Shown here in pieces: positions 41,098-49,930 of a DNA stretch of 64,000 bases. This stretch comes from Glycomyces sp. L485. GTDB lineage: Bacteria; Actinomycetota; Actinomycetes; Mycobacteriales; Micromonosporaceae. Position 1 is the first letter of the stretch. Each line of letters opens with the position of its first letter. Made by a program: the position numbers and the translations under genes. The stretch covers positions 20,067 to 84,066 of the forward strand of contig NZ_JAKZEW010000015.1 in NCBI RefSeq assembly GCF_022548875.1. The letters run 5' to 3'. The notes beneath the pieces are model-generated. The model was not told the origin of the DNA and searched no databases. It saw only the letters and a list, made by a program, of their open reading frames with translations.

Positions 41098-42690
41098 GTG
41101 AAGCTCAAAGGGACGCGGCCGTCTGTCGCGCGGCAGGTGCTCGCGCTGCAGGCGGCCGTGGTCGTCGTCCTCCTCCTGGCCGGTGCCACCCTCGTCTACC
41201 TGGAGGCCAGGCGCGGCGCCGAGACCAAGGCGACCGCCGAGGTCACCGGCCTGGCCGTCTCCCTGGCCGCCCTGCCCGAAGTGCGCGAAGCCATCGGCGC
41301 CGACGATCCGGGCCCGAAACTTCGCGGCGTCGCCGACGCCGTCGGCGACGCCGCCGGAGTCGACTTCATCGTCTTCATGGACACCGACCGCACCCGCTAC
41401 ACCCACCCCAACCCCGAGCAGGTCGGCAAGTCCTACATCGGCACCGTCGCCCCGGCCCTGGAAGGCCGGGTCCACACCGAGGAGTACACCGGCACACTCG
41501 GGCCCTCGGTCCGCGCGATCGCCCCGATCCGGGACGCGAACGGCGAGGTGGCCGCCCTCGTCTCCGTCGGCATCCTGCAGCAGAACATCGGCGGCGAGCT
41601 CCGCCGCCGACTCCCCCAGCTCCTCGGCTTGGCCACGCTCATGCTCCTCGTCTCCGCCGCCGGCACCTGGGCGATCAACCGGCGCCTCCACCGCCAGACT
41701 CTCGGCCTCGGCCCCGCCGAGATCACCCGCATGTACCAACTCCACGACGCGATCCTCCACTCGGTGCGCTCGGGACTTGTCGTCGTCGACGACGGCCGGG
41801 TCGTCCTAGCCAACGACGAGGCGCTGCGGCTCCTCGACCTGCCCGAGGACTACGAGGGCCGAGCCGTCGAAGAGCTCGGTCTGACCGGATCGGTGGCCGA
41901 CCTGCTCGCCACCGGCAGGCCCGCCGAGGACGAACTGCACGTCCACCGCGAGCTGGTGCTGGTGGTGAACCAGCGCCCGGCCCTCAAAGGCGGCCGCACC
42001 CTCGGCACCCTCGCCACCTTCCGCGACCGCACCGAACTCCAGGCGCTCACCGGCGAGCTCGATTCGGTGCGCGGCTTCGCCGAGGCGCTCCGGGCCCAGG
42101 CCCACGAGTCGTCGAACCGGCTGCACTCCATGGTCACCATGATCGAGCTGGGGCACGCCGAGAGGGCGGTCGAGTTCGCCACGACCGAGCTCGCGACGGC
42201 GCAGCAGCTCGTCGACGGGATCGTCTCGCGCGTGAGCGAGCCGGCGCTGGCGGCGCTGCTGCTCGGGAAGGCCTACCAGGCGGGCGAGAAAGGCATCGAG
42301 TTCACGGTGGAGGGCGGCACCGCCGACGGCGGCGGCATCGAACCGCGGGACCTCATCACCTTGGCGGGCAATCTCATCGACAATGCCTTGGACGCCGCGG
42401 CGGCTGGCGGCGCGCCGCGGCGGGTGACGGTGTCGATCGACCAGGACGCCTCGGGCCTGACGCTGCGGGTCGGCGACTCGGGACCGGGTCCGGCCACCGA
42501 CCGGCCCGAGGAGATGTTCGAGCGCGGCTGGTCGACGAAGGCCGACGACCGCCCGCACGGCCGCGGCCTGGGCCTGGCACTGGTGCGGCAGGTCATCGAC
42601 CGCTACGGCGGTACCGTCGCCGTCGACACCGAACCGGGCACGGTCTTCACCGTCCGGCTGCCCCGGCCCGAAGGGACACCCGAGCCATGA
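41098..42690 (+). CDS. CitA/DcuS-type sensor histidine kinase
   Basis: 530 residues. TM1 (~17-36), an extracellular PDC/sCache sensor (~40-168; ...DGVDFIVFMDTDRTRYTHPNPEQVGK, GKSYIGTVAPALEGRVHTEEYTGTLGPSVRAIAPIRD), TM2 (~172-192), a cytoplasmic PAS (~215-315), a SpoOB-type dimerisation helix with the phospho-His (AQAHESSNRLHSM, near 336), then HATPase_c (NLIDNALDAA, DSGPGPATD, GRGLGLALVRQV). This architecture senses citrate or C4-dicarboxylates. GTG start; stop overlaps the response regulator (ATGA). Confidence 0.94.
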   Translation: MKLKGTRPSVARQVLALQAAVVVVLLLAGATLVYLEARRGAETKATAEVTGLAVSLAALPEVREAIGADDPGPKLRGVADAVGDAAGVDFIVFMDTDRTRYTHPNPEQVGKSYIGTVAPALEGRVHTEEYTGTLGPSVRAIAPIRDANGEVAALVSVGILQQNIGGELRRRLPQLLGLATLMLLVSAAGTWAINRRLHRQTLGLGPAEITRMYQLHDAILHSVRSGLVVVDDGRVVLANDEALRLLDLPEDYEGRAVEELGLTGSVADLLATGRPAEDELHVHRELVLVVNQRPALKGGRTLGTLATFRDRTELQALTGELDSVRGFAEALRAQAHESSNRLHSMVTMIELGHAERAVEFATTELATAQQLVDGIVSRVSEPALAALLLGKAYQAGEKGIEFTVEGGTADGGGIEPRDLITLAGNLIDNALDAAAAGGAPRRVTVSIDQDASGLTLRVGDSGPGPATDRPEEMFERGWSTKADDRPHGRGLGLALVRQVIDRYGGTVAVDTEPGTVFTVRLPRPEGTPEP

Positions 42691-43358
42691 TCGAGACCCT
42701 CGTCGTCGAGGACGACCCGCAGCTGGCCGCCGCCCACGTCCAGTACACGGACCGGGTGCCGGGCTTCCGCGCCGCCGGCATGGTCCATTCAGGCCGCGAA
42801 GCGCTGGATTTCCTGCACCGGCGCGGCGCGGACCTGGTGCTGCTCGACTTCTACCTGCCCGACATGTCCGGTCTCGACGTTTGCCGGGGACTGCGGGCGG
42901 CGGGCGTCGAGGTGGACATCATCGCCGTCACGTCGGCGGCCGACACGCAGACGGTGCGCGCCGCCGTCGCGCACGGTGTGGTCCTCTACCTCATCAAGCC
43001 GTTCACCTTCGCGGCGTTCAGGGAGAAGCTGGAGCGCTACGCGGAGTTCAGCAACCGCCTGGCCGAAGGCGGGAAGGACACGGCGCAGCACGACGTGGAC
43101 CTGGCGTTCTCGGCGCTGCGGACCAGCACCGGCGGCCCGCTGCCGAAGGGGCTCAGCGGCGAGACGCTCACGGCCGTCGTGGACGCGCTCAAGGCGTCGA
43201 GCGAGCCGCGATCGGCCAGCGAGATCGCCCAGGAGGTCGGGATCGCGCGGGTCACCGCGCGCCGCTACCTGGAGCTGCTGGCCGACCGCGGCGTGGTCGC
43301 GCGGCAGCCGCGCTACGGGGGAGCCGGACGCCCCGAGCACTGCTACCGGCTGGATTAG
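42687..43358 (+). CDS. CitB/DcuR-type response regulator
   Basis: 223 residues. Receiver domain with Asp9/Asp10, phospho-acceptor Asp54 (VLLLDFYLPDMSG), the Thr in AVTSAAD and Lys in YLIKPF. A CitB-type C-terminal winged helix follows (GLSGETLTAVVDALKASSEPRSASEIAQEVGIARVTARRYLELLADRGVVARQPRYG). It forms one unit with the kinase and should activate the upstream DASS transporter. The stop overlaps the convergent sulfotransferase stop by 4 nt. Confidence 0.94.
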   Translation: MIETLVVEDDPQLAAAHVQYTDRVPGFRAAGMVHSGREALDFLHRRGADLVLLDFYLPDMSGLDVCRGLRAAGVEVDIIAVTSAADTQTVRAAVAHGVVLYLIKPFTFAAFREKLERYAEFSNRLAEGGKDTAQHDVDLAFSALRTSTGGPLPKGLSGETLTAVVDALKASSEPRSASEIAQEVGIARVTARRYLELLADRGVVARQPRYGGAGRPEHCYRLD

Positions 43359-44254
43359 AACGGCCCTCCGTGGAGCCACAGGGCGATCTCGGGGGTGGTG
43401 AGCTCGGCGATGCGGGCGCGGTAGCGCTCCAGGTCGTCGTGGTCGAGCAGGTCCCTCCACTGGCCGCTCGATCCCTTGTGGAAGAAATCGGCCCTGTCCT
43501 TCCAGATGGTGCTTTCCGGGGCGAGAGTCTCGGCCCTGCCGCGCACCTCGTCGAAGGTGGCGGCACGGACGAGCTGCGGCCAGACGTCCTCGTCGATCGC
43601 GATGCCGAGGACGTCCGCGAGCCGGCGCATCTGTCCGTCGAGGTCGGACTTGAGCTCGTCGTAGTGCATGAGAACGACGTTGGCCTCGCCGCGGCGCTCC
43701 CAGAGGCGCTCGATGTGGGTGATCATGCCCTTGAGCCCGATGATGACGTCGTCGGAGTCGACCCAGTTCCAGAAGCGCTCGTGGAGGGTCGGGGCCGGCG
43801 GCGGCTCCGAGCCGAGGTCGGCCCGCTCGGTTCCGATCGCCTCTTCGCGGATCCTCATGACGACCTCCATGTCCATGTTGGCCATGTGGTTGTCCATGGA
43901 GATGCCGACGTCACGTGGGTCGCGGCCGATGCCGACGTAGGTGACCCTCTCGTCCCAGGGCAGGCCGTCGAGCGGGGTGTGGGACTTCATGAAGCGGCGG
44001 TGCTCCTGCGCCTCCAGGGCGGCGACGAGGTCGTCGTGGCGGCGGAAGAAGGCGTCTACCCACAGCGAGAGTTCGTCGAGCGGCTTCGGCAGCTCGGGCC
44101 GCCCGAACACCAGCAGGCCGCAGATGATCTGCGTCCAGGTGGTGCCGCATTTGGCGGGAGTGGTGACGATGATGTCGCCGTCGCGGAGCTCGACGCCGTC
44201 CCATCGGGCGTTGTCCATGAGCAGGCTCTGATAGTGCGTGGCGGGTGCGGCCAC
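43355..44254 (-). CDS. Sulfotransferase family protein (PAPS-dependent)
   Basis: 299 residues of the sulfotransferase 1 family. The 5'-phosphosulfate-binding loop is TTPAKCGTTWTQ (~31-42), the 3'-phosphate region is VTYVGIGRDPRDVGISMDNHMAN, and a late segment VVLMHYDELKSDLDGQMRRLADVLGI plus FFHKGSSGQWRDLL completes the fold (compare RKGxxGDWK). The acceptor is unknown; it may sulfate a small metabolite. It abuts a truncated siderophore hydroxylase gene on the other side, which suggests that the rearrangement which brought it here cut that gene. Confidence 0.9.
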   Translation of the reverse strand: MAAPATHYQSLLMDNARWDGVELRDGDIIVTTPAKCGTTWTQIICGLLVFGRPELPKPLDELSLWVDAFFRRHDDLVAALEAQEHRRFMKSHTPLDGLPWDERVTYVGIGRDPRDVGISMDNHMANMDMEVVMRIREEAIGTERADLGSEPPPAPTLHERFWNWVDSDDVIIGLKGMITHIERLWERRGEANVVLMHYDELKSDLDGQMRRLADVLGIAIDEDVWPQLVRAATFDEVRGRAETLAPESTIWKDRADFFHKGSSGQWRDLLDHDDLERYRARIAELTTPEIALWLHGGPF

Positions 44255-44321
44255 TGTGTTCCTCCTTGCGCGAGAGGACGGGTGAAGTTCCTGAATTGCG
44301 TGGATTGACCGTTGTCGACCA

Positions 44322-44930
44322 GACTACAAGCAGCTCAGTGCCGACCAGCTGTCCCGCACCACCGACTTCGGCTCGATCGACCCGCTGCCGAACATCGCCG
44401 AAGCGTGCTCAACGCGAGCCACAAGGGACTGTACAAGGACATGAACTCAGAACTCATCGACGAGACCTACGACCTGCTGGGCCGGAGCCGATTCGAGCAC
44501 GGGCGAGATCGCGACGCGGCTGCTCGCCGACTGCACCGTCGACAAGGCGCGGCCGGTGGCGAGATCCGGTCGGGGATCAGGCAGCACAAGCAGGACCGCG
44601 ACTTCGAAGCTGCGCACCGAACGCCTGGTGCCGGCGACCGGCTACAGTTGCCAGACCCCCGAGTTCCTCGACGGCGTCCGCGATCGGCTCCGCTTCGACG
44701 CCGCCGGCCGGCTGGAGGCCCACCGCGACTACGGTGTCGACGCCGCGGGCGAGAGCGAAGTGTTCGTCCAGAACGCCGAGCTCGGCACCCACGGCTTCTT
44801 CACCCCCGCCCTCGGCATGGCCGCCTACCGCGACTCGTGGATCGCCCGAGCCATGGCGGGCCGCGAGATCTACCCGATCGAGCGGCGCATCGCCTTCCAG
44901 GAGTTCACCGCACCGGAGGTATCCCAATGA
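44322..44930 (+). pseudogene. Broken lysine N6-hydroxylase (DesB/IucD-type) of siderophore synthesis
   Basis: Pieces of a K_oxygenase family monooxygenase in alternating frames: VLNASHKGLYKDMNSELIDETYDLL (frame 2), GEIATRLLADCTVDKARPVA (frame 3), GIRQHKQDRDFE (frame 2), then an intact C-terminus LRTERLVPATGYSCQTPEFLDG...EVFVQNAELGTHGFFTPALGMAAYR...GREIYPIERRIAFQEF (frame 3). At least three frameshifts are needed, and the N-terminal FAD/NADPH-binding half is absent. DesB hydroxylates cadaverine as the first committed step of desferrioxamine. The stop overlaps the acyltransferase ATG (ATGA), preserving the old operon joint. Confidence 0.85.
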
Positions 44931-45508
44931 TCGAGGCACCGACCATGTTCAAACGCCAGGACGACCGGCTCGGCGAGTACTCGCTGCGGCACGTCGACCC
45001 CGCCGCCGACGCCCCGCTCCTCCACGAATGGGTCACGCACCCCAAGTGCAGGTACTGGATGATGTCCGAAGCCTCCATCGCCGACGTGTGGGCCAAACAC
45101 GAGTCCATCGCCGCCAGCGACCACCACTTCGCCTACCTCGGCCTGCACCAGTACCGCGCGAAGTTCCTCGTCGAGGTCTACGACCCGGCGCGCACCGAGC
45201 TCGCCGACGCCTGCGACGTGGCCGAGGGCGACCTCGGCGTGCACGTCCTCACCGCGCCCACGAGCACCCCCATCCCCGGATTCACCGAGCGCGTCATGGT
45301 CACCGTCATGGAGCTGCTGTTCACGGGCTTCGACGCGAAGCGCGTGGTGGTGGAGCCGGACGCGACGAACGAGCCCGTCCACCGGCTCAACGACTGGGTC
45401 GGCTTCCGCGCCGAGCGCACCGTCGAACTGCGCGACAAGCAGGCGCTCCTCAGCTTCTGCACCCCGAGCGACTACGAACGGTCCGCCGCTAGAGGCGTCA
45501 GGCGATGA
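44927..45508 (+). CDS. Siderophore acyltransferase (DesC/IucB/RhbD-like, GNAT)
   Basis: 193 residues of the PF13523 GNAT type: FSLRHVD-like LGEYSLRHVDPAADAPLLHEWVTHPKCRYWMM, the long AYLGLHQYRAKFLVEVYDPARTELADACDVAEGDLGVHVLTAP and late VVVEPDATNEPVHRLNDWVGFRAERTVELRDKQALL are family landmarks. In desferrioxamine pathways it acylates N-hydroxycadaverine using succinyl- or acetyl-CoA. The reading frame is undamaged and overlaps the synthetase ATG by 4 nt, so these two are still joined while their upstream hydroxylase is broken. Confidence 0.88.
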   Translation: MIEAPTMFKRQDDRLGEYSLRHVDPAADAPLLHEWVTHPKCRYWMMSEASIADVWAKHESIAASDHHFAYLGLHQYRAKFLVEVYDPARTELADACDVAEGDLGVHVLTAPTSTPIPGFTERVMVTVMELLFTGFDAKRVVVEPDATNEPVHRLNDWVGFRAERTVELRDKQALLSFCTPSDYERSAARGVRR

Positions 45509-47268
45509 CGAACCCGATCGACCACCTCGGGACCGAGCACCGGCGCCGGGCCACCCGGAACCTGCTGTCCAAGGCCATCGGCGAGTTCGCGCACGAGCGG
45601 CTGCTCGCGCCGGCCCAGATCGGCGACCACTGCGTCCTGGCCGCCGGAGACGAGCGCTACCTGTTCAAGGCCCTGCGGCTCGCGCTCGACCATTGGGCCG
45701 TCGACGCCGATTCGCTGCGCCGCGAGGGCGCCGACGGCGGGGCGCTGCCGCTCGACGCCGCCGAATTCTTCATCGCGTTCAAGGCCGAGCTGGGATTGAG
45801 CGACGAGTTCCTCCCGGTCTATCTCGAAGAGGTCGCCGGCACCGTCAACCGCGGCGCCTACCAGCTGGCACGGCGGCTGTCGAGCGCCGATGACCTCGTC
45901 GACGCGGGCTTTCAGGAGGTCGAGGCCGCGATGACCGGCGGACACCCGTGCTTCGTCGCCGGCTCCGGGCGCCTCGGCTTCACCTCGACCGACTGCCTGG
46001 ACTTCGCGCCCGAGGCTGAGGCGGGCGTGCGCCTGCTGTGGATCGCCGCCCTGCGCAGGCATGCGATGTTCACGGCCGCAGCGGAACTCGAAGCCGACTG
46101 GCTGGTCCAGACCCAGCTCGACTCCGAGGCCCGCGACCGATTCGCGCTCGTGCTCGCCGGGCGCGGCCTGACGTACGACGACGTCCACTTGATTCCGGTC
46201 CACCCGTGGCAGTGGCACAACAAGACCTCGACGACGTTCGCGGACGAGATCGCCGAGGGCCGCCTGATGATGCTGGGCGAGACCAGGGACGAATACCAGG
46301 CACAGCAGTCGAACCGGATGTTCTTCAACCGCTCCAGGCCCGAGACCGACTACGTCAAGACTGCGCTGTCGGTGCTGAACGTGGGCTTCATGCGGGGACT
46401 GTCCACCGAGTACATGGAGGTCACGCCCGCGATCAACGACTACGTGGCCGACCTCGTCCACGGCGACCCGACCTTGAAGGAGTCGGGCGTGACGGTCCTG
46501 CGCGAGCGGGCGGCCGTCGGCTACCGGCACCCGGCCTACACCGCGAGCGCCCCGAACGGCTCGCCGTACCGCAAGATGCTCGCGGCGCTGTGGCGCGAGA
46601 GCCCCGTCCCGAGGCTCGCTCAAGGCGAGAAGGCCGTGACGATGGCGTCGCTGCTGCACGTGGACGCCGCCGGGCGGCCGTTCGCCTCGGCGCTCATCGA
46701 GCGCTCCGGGCTGGCCGCCGACGAGTGGCTGCGGCGCTACCTGGAGGCCTACCTGGTTCCACTGGTCCACTGCCTGTACAAGTACGGGCTGGTGTTCAGA
46801 CCCAACGGCGAGAACGTGATCCTCGTGCTGCGGGGCGGGCGTGTCGCCCGGGTGTTCCTCAAGGACATCGGCGAAGAGGTCGCGATCCTCGACCCGTCCA
46901 TGCCAGTGCCGCCCGGGGCCGAGCGGGTGCGGGCCGAGGTGCCCGACGACGTGCGGACCCTGTCGATCCTCACCGACGTCGTCGACTGCTTCCTGCGGTT
47001 CCTCGCGGCGATCCTGCACGCCGACGGCGTGCTCGACGAGCGCGACTACTGGCGCACCGCCGCCGCGTCGATCAAGCGCTACCAGGCCGAGCACCCCGAA
47101 CTGGCCGAAGAGTTCGAGCGCTTCGACCTGTTCGAGGACACCTTCACGCTGTCGTGCCTGAACCGGCTGCAGCTCAAGAACAATCAGCAGATGATGGGCC
47201 AGGAGAACCAGGAGGAGAGCCTCGTCTGCGCAGGAAGGCTGGACAACCCGCTCGCTCCCTGGCGCTGA
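45505..47268 (+). CDS. IucA/IucC family NIS siderophore synthetase (DesD-like)
   Basis: 587 residues, full length. NIS synthetase landmarks: GHPCFVAGSGRLGFTSTDCLDFAPE, the ATP-binding HPWQWHN (about 233-239), QSNRMFFN with KTALSVLNVGFMRGLS, SLLHVDAAG and FRPNGENVILVLRGGRVARVFLKDIGEE (C-terminal FhuF-like region ends in LNNQ-type tail). DesD-like enzymes condense and macrocyclise N-hydroxy-N-succinyl-cadaverine with ATP. The frame is intact, so it is either retained by recent damage upstream or used with precursors from elsewhere. Confidence 0.93.
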   Translation: MTNPIDHLGTEHRRRATRNLLSKAIGEFAHERLLAPAQIGDHCVLAAGDERYLFKALRLALDHWAVDADSLRREGADGGALPLDAAEFFIAFKAELGLSDEFLPVYLEEVAGTVNRGAYQLARRLSSADDLVDAGFQEVEAAMTGGHPCFVAGSGRLGFTSTDCLDFAPEAEAGVRLLWIAALRRHAMFTAAAELEADWLVQTQLDSEARDRFALVLAGRGLTYDDVHLIPVHPWQWHNKTSTTFADEIAEGRLMMLGETRDEYQAQQSNRMFFNRSRPETDYVKTALSVLNVGFMRGLSTEYMEVTPAINDYVADLVHGDPTLKESGVTVLRERAAVGYRHPAYTASAPNGSPYRKMLAALWRESPVPRLAQGEKAVTMASLLHVDAAGRPFASALIERSGLAADEWLRRYLEAYLVPLVHCLYKYGLVFRPNGENVILVLRGGRVARVFLKDIGEEVAILDPSMPVPPGAERVRAEVPDDVRTLSILTDVVDCFLRFLAAILHADGVLDERDYWRTAAASIKRYQAEHPELAEEFERFDLFEDTFTLSCLNRLQLKNNQQMMGQENQEESLVCAGRLDNPLAPWR

Positions 47269-47269
47269 G

Positions 47270-48547
47270 CTAGACCGCCTCCTCCTGCGGCGTCGGGGCC
47301 TGGACCTTGCCGAGCAGGAGCGGGACGACGGCCAGCGCGACCACGGCGCAGAAGACGTTGAGCATGCCGTAGCCGAGGTACTCCACGATCGGGCCCGAGG
47401 CGACCCCGGCGCCCATGGCGGCCAGGCCCATGACCATGTCCGAGAAGCCCTGTGTGGACGGCCGTTCGGCGGGACTGACGGCACCGGTGACCATGGAGGC
47501 CGAGGCGACGGTCATCGCCGACCAGCCGATGCCCAGCAGTACGAGCCCGATACTGATCTGGACGTGGTTGGTCACGGCGGCCGATCCGGCCGTGGCGCAG
47601 GCGGTGACGAGGATGGCGGTGCCCGCCACCAGGACCGGCCTGGGGCCGTGGCGGTCGACGAGTCGGCCGATGACGGGCGCGAAGGCGTACATGCCGCCGA
47701 TGTGCAGGCCGAGGATGATGCCGACGACGCTGAGCGCTTCGGCGGGGTCGGCCATGCCGTGCTTGATGTGCAGGGCGGTCATGGCCATGACGCCGACCAT
47801 CACGAAGTGGCCGAGGGCGGCGGCGATGACGCCGGTGCGGACGGTCGGGTTGGCGCGGGCCATGCGGAGGCCGTCGGCGACCGAGCGTTTCGGGGCCTGC
47901 GTCTCGCCGGAGTTCTTGCGGGCGGTCAGGAGCGGGTCGGGTCGCAGGAAGACGAAGAGGACGGTCGCGGCGGCGAGGCAGAGGACGCCCATGGCGACGG
48001 TGGGGCCCAGGTACTGGGGGCCGCCGACCCAGCCGTTCCAGCCGCGTTCGGCCAGTGCGGCGAGGGAGGGCCCGGTGACGGCGCCGATGGTGGCGGCCCA
48101 CACGATGGTGGACAGGTGCGAGCCGCGCTTGTTCGCCGGGGCGAGGTCGGCCGCGGCGTAGCGGGCCTGGAGTCCGGCGAAGGAGGCGCTGCCGAGGAGG
48201 AAGTAGCCGCCGATGGCGAGGGCGGCGTTGCCGAGGAGGATCGCGGTGGTGACGACTGCGGTGCCGACGACGGCGCAGATGTAGCCGAAGACGAGGCCGC
48301 CGCGGCGTCCGAAGCGCTCGGTGACGTGGACGGCGGGGATGACGACGAGCGCGGAGCCGCCGACGAACAGGCTCTGCGCGAGTCCGGCGTAGGTGCTGGA
48401 GCCGGTCATGTCCTCGATGAGGAGGGCGCCGAAGGCGATGCCGATGCCGACGGCGAGTCCGCCGAGGATCTGGGTGCCGAACAGGACGGTGAGGACGCGT
48501 CGCTGGAGCGAGGCGGTCTCGGTGGGTGTTTGTCGGGTGGCGGTCAT
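47270..48547 (-). CDS. MFS transporter, probable siderophore exporter
   Basis: 425 residues, 12 hydrophobic segments. The intracellular loop AGLQARYAAADLAPANKRGSHLSTIVW and matching second half (FAPVIGRLVDRHGPRPVLVAG) are MFS features. It is convergent with the NIS synthetase, one nt apart, an arrangement that often marks exporters or uptake partners of desferrioxamine-type loci. Specificity is inferred from position only. Confidence 0.88.
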   Translation of the reverse strand: MTATRQTPTETASLQRRVLTVLFGTQILGGLAVGIGIAFGALLIEDMTGSSTYAGLAQSLFVGGSALVVIPAVHVTERFGRRGGLVFGYICAVVGTAVVTTAILLGNAALAIGGYFLLGSASFAGLQARYAAADLAPANKRGSHLSTIVWAATIGAVTGPSLAALAERGWNGWVGGPQYLGPTVAMGVLCLAAATVLFVFLRPDPLLTARKNSGETQAPKRSVADGLRMARANPTVRTGVIAAALGHFVMVGVMAMTALHIKHGMADPAEALSVVGIILGLHIGGMYAFAPVIGRLVDRHGPRPVLVAGTAILVTACATAGSAAVTNHVQISIGLVLLGIGWSAMTVASASMVTGAVSPAERPSTQGFSDMVMGLAAMGAGVASGPIVEYLGYGMLNVFCAVVALAVVPLLLGKVQAPTPQEEAV

Positions 48548-48572
48548 TGGGGGGGTTTCCTTTCTGGAGTTG

Positions 48573-49883
48573 TCAGACCGGCGGCGACGCCGGTCCTGCG
48601 GCGGCGGCGACGGCTTCGGCCACGGCGGGCGCCGTGCGGGGGTCGAGGCAGGCGGTGGTCACGCGGATTCCCTGGTCGCCGTGGAAGGAGTAGGAGCGGC
48701 CGGGGGCGACGGCGTAGCCGCGGTCGCGGAGTGCGACGACGGCGGAGGTCTCGTCGGCGACGGGGATCCAGAGGTTGAGTCCGGAGCGGCCGAAGGCGTG
48801 GATGCCGTGTTCGGCGAGGGCTTCGCGCAGCGCGGTCTGGCGTTCGGCGTAGAGGCGTCCGGCTTGTTCGACGATGGCGGTGACGTCGTCGTCCTCCCAT
48901 GCGGCGATGACGAAGTGCTGGAGGATGCACGAGACCCAGCCGTGGGAGATGGCCATGCGTCCTTGGACGCGGGTCTTGGTGTCGCGGTCGGCGGCGACGA
49001 GGGCGCAGCGCAGGTCGGGGCCGAACGGCTTGGAGGTGGAGCGGACGAACATCCATTTGTCGGCGGCGTCGGCGACGAAATGCAGTGGGACCTGGCCGAG
49101 TTCGCCCCAGTGGTCGTCTTCGATGACGAAGACGCCGGGGTGGGCGGCGATGACGTCGCGGAGGGCGGCGGCGCGTTCGGCGGTGACGGCTGCGCCGGTG
49201 GGGTTCTGGCCGCGGGCGGTGAGGATGAACGCGCGGGCGCCGCTGCTCAGTGCTTTGTCGAGTTCGGATGGCAGTGGGCCGTCGCCGTCGATCGCGACGG
49301 GGACGACGTGGTAGCCGGCGGAGAGCAGGAGGTCGCGGCCGTTGGACCAGGTGGGCTCCTCGACGGCGACGGTGTCGCCGGGTTCGAGGCGGGCGGCGAG
49401 GCCGCGTTCGAAGGCGTCGAGCGCTCCCGAGGTGACGGTGAGTTCGCCGTGGACCCCGTCGGCGGCGAAGCGGTCGCGTGCGAGGTCGAGCAAGTGGGGG
49501 CAGGGGCCGCCGTCGCGGTAGTTGCCGGGGCTCACTTCGACATGCGGTTTGAGAGCCGCGAGGTCGGGCAGGAGTTCGGGGTCGGGTTCGCCGCTGACCA
49601 GGTCGACGATGCCCGAGGGGACGGTGATGGTGCCCGCCGGGGTGAAGGCGGAGCGCTCGCGGATGAAGGTGCCTGCGCGGCCGCCGGTCTCGACGACGCC
49701 GCGCTCGCGGAGCCTGCGGTAGGCGGCGGCGACGGTGCCGGCGGCGACGCCGAGGTCGGCGGCGAGTTTGCGGACGGCGGGCAGGGTGCGGCCGGGCCGG
49801 AGGTGGCCGTCGCGCACGCCGACTTCGATGCTGGCGGAAATCTCGCTCGCTGTGGAGCCTGTGATCTGATAATGTACCGACAT
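48573..49883 (-). CDS. MocR-type regulator (GntR HTH fused to aminotransferase)
   Basis: 436 residues. The N-terminal GntR wHTH (ASIEVGVRDGHLRPGRTLPAVRKLAADLGVAAGTVAAAYRRLRERGVVETGGRAGTFI) is fused to a class I aminotransferase fold from ~85. The PLP lysine is in VRSTSKPFGPDLR, with ILTARGQNPTGAAV for the cofactor ring. MocR regulators use the PLP-binding domain as an effector sensor. Divergent from a PNPOx-family gene over ~47 nt, a classic MocR pairing, with a palindrome between them. Confidence 0.93.
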   Translation of the reverse strand: MSVHYQITGSTASEISASIEVGVRDGHLRPGRTLPAVRKLAADLGVAAGTVAAAYRRLRERGVVETGGRAGTFIRERSAFTPAGTITVPSGIVDLVSGEPDPELLPDLAALKPHVEVSPGNYRDGGPCPHLLDLARDRFAADGVHGELTVTSGALDAFERGLAARLEPGDTVAVEEPTWSNGRDLLLSAGYHVVPVAIDGDGPLPSELDKALSSGARAFILTARGQNPTGAAVTAERAAALRDVIAAHPGVFVIEDDHWGELGQVPLHFVADAADKWMFVRSTSKPFGPDLRCALVAADRDTKTRVQGRMAISHGWVSCILQHFVIAAWEDDDVTAIVEQAGRLYAERQTALREALAEHGIHAFGRSGLNLWIPVADETSAVVALRDRGYAVAPGRSYSFHGDQGIRVTTACLDPRTAPAVAEAVAAAAGPASPPV

Positions 49884-49893
49884 AACTCAAATA

Positions 49894-49907
49894 TTGTATC
49901 AGTACAA
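49894..49907. promoter_or_regulatory. Palindrome TTGTA-TCAG-TACAA, candidate MocR operator
   Basis: In the short divergent gap, close to the known style of MocR/PdxR sites (TGTAC-type half-sites). A second TGTAC lies at ~49873. Confidence 0.5.
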
Positions 49908-49930
49908 AATCAGACGATGGGAGTCCCCCC

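Noticed and set aside
45472..47484. 670-codon open frame on the minus strand
   Set aside because: Antisense to the IucA/IucC gene, whose motifs are unmistakable on the plus strand.
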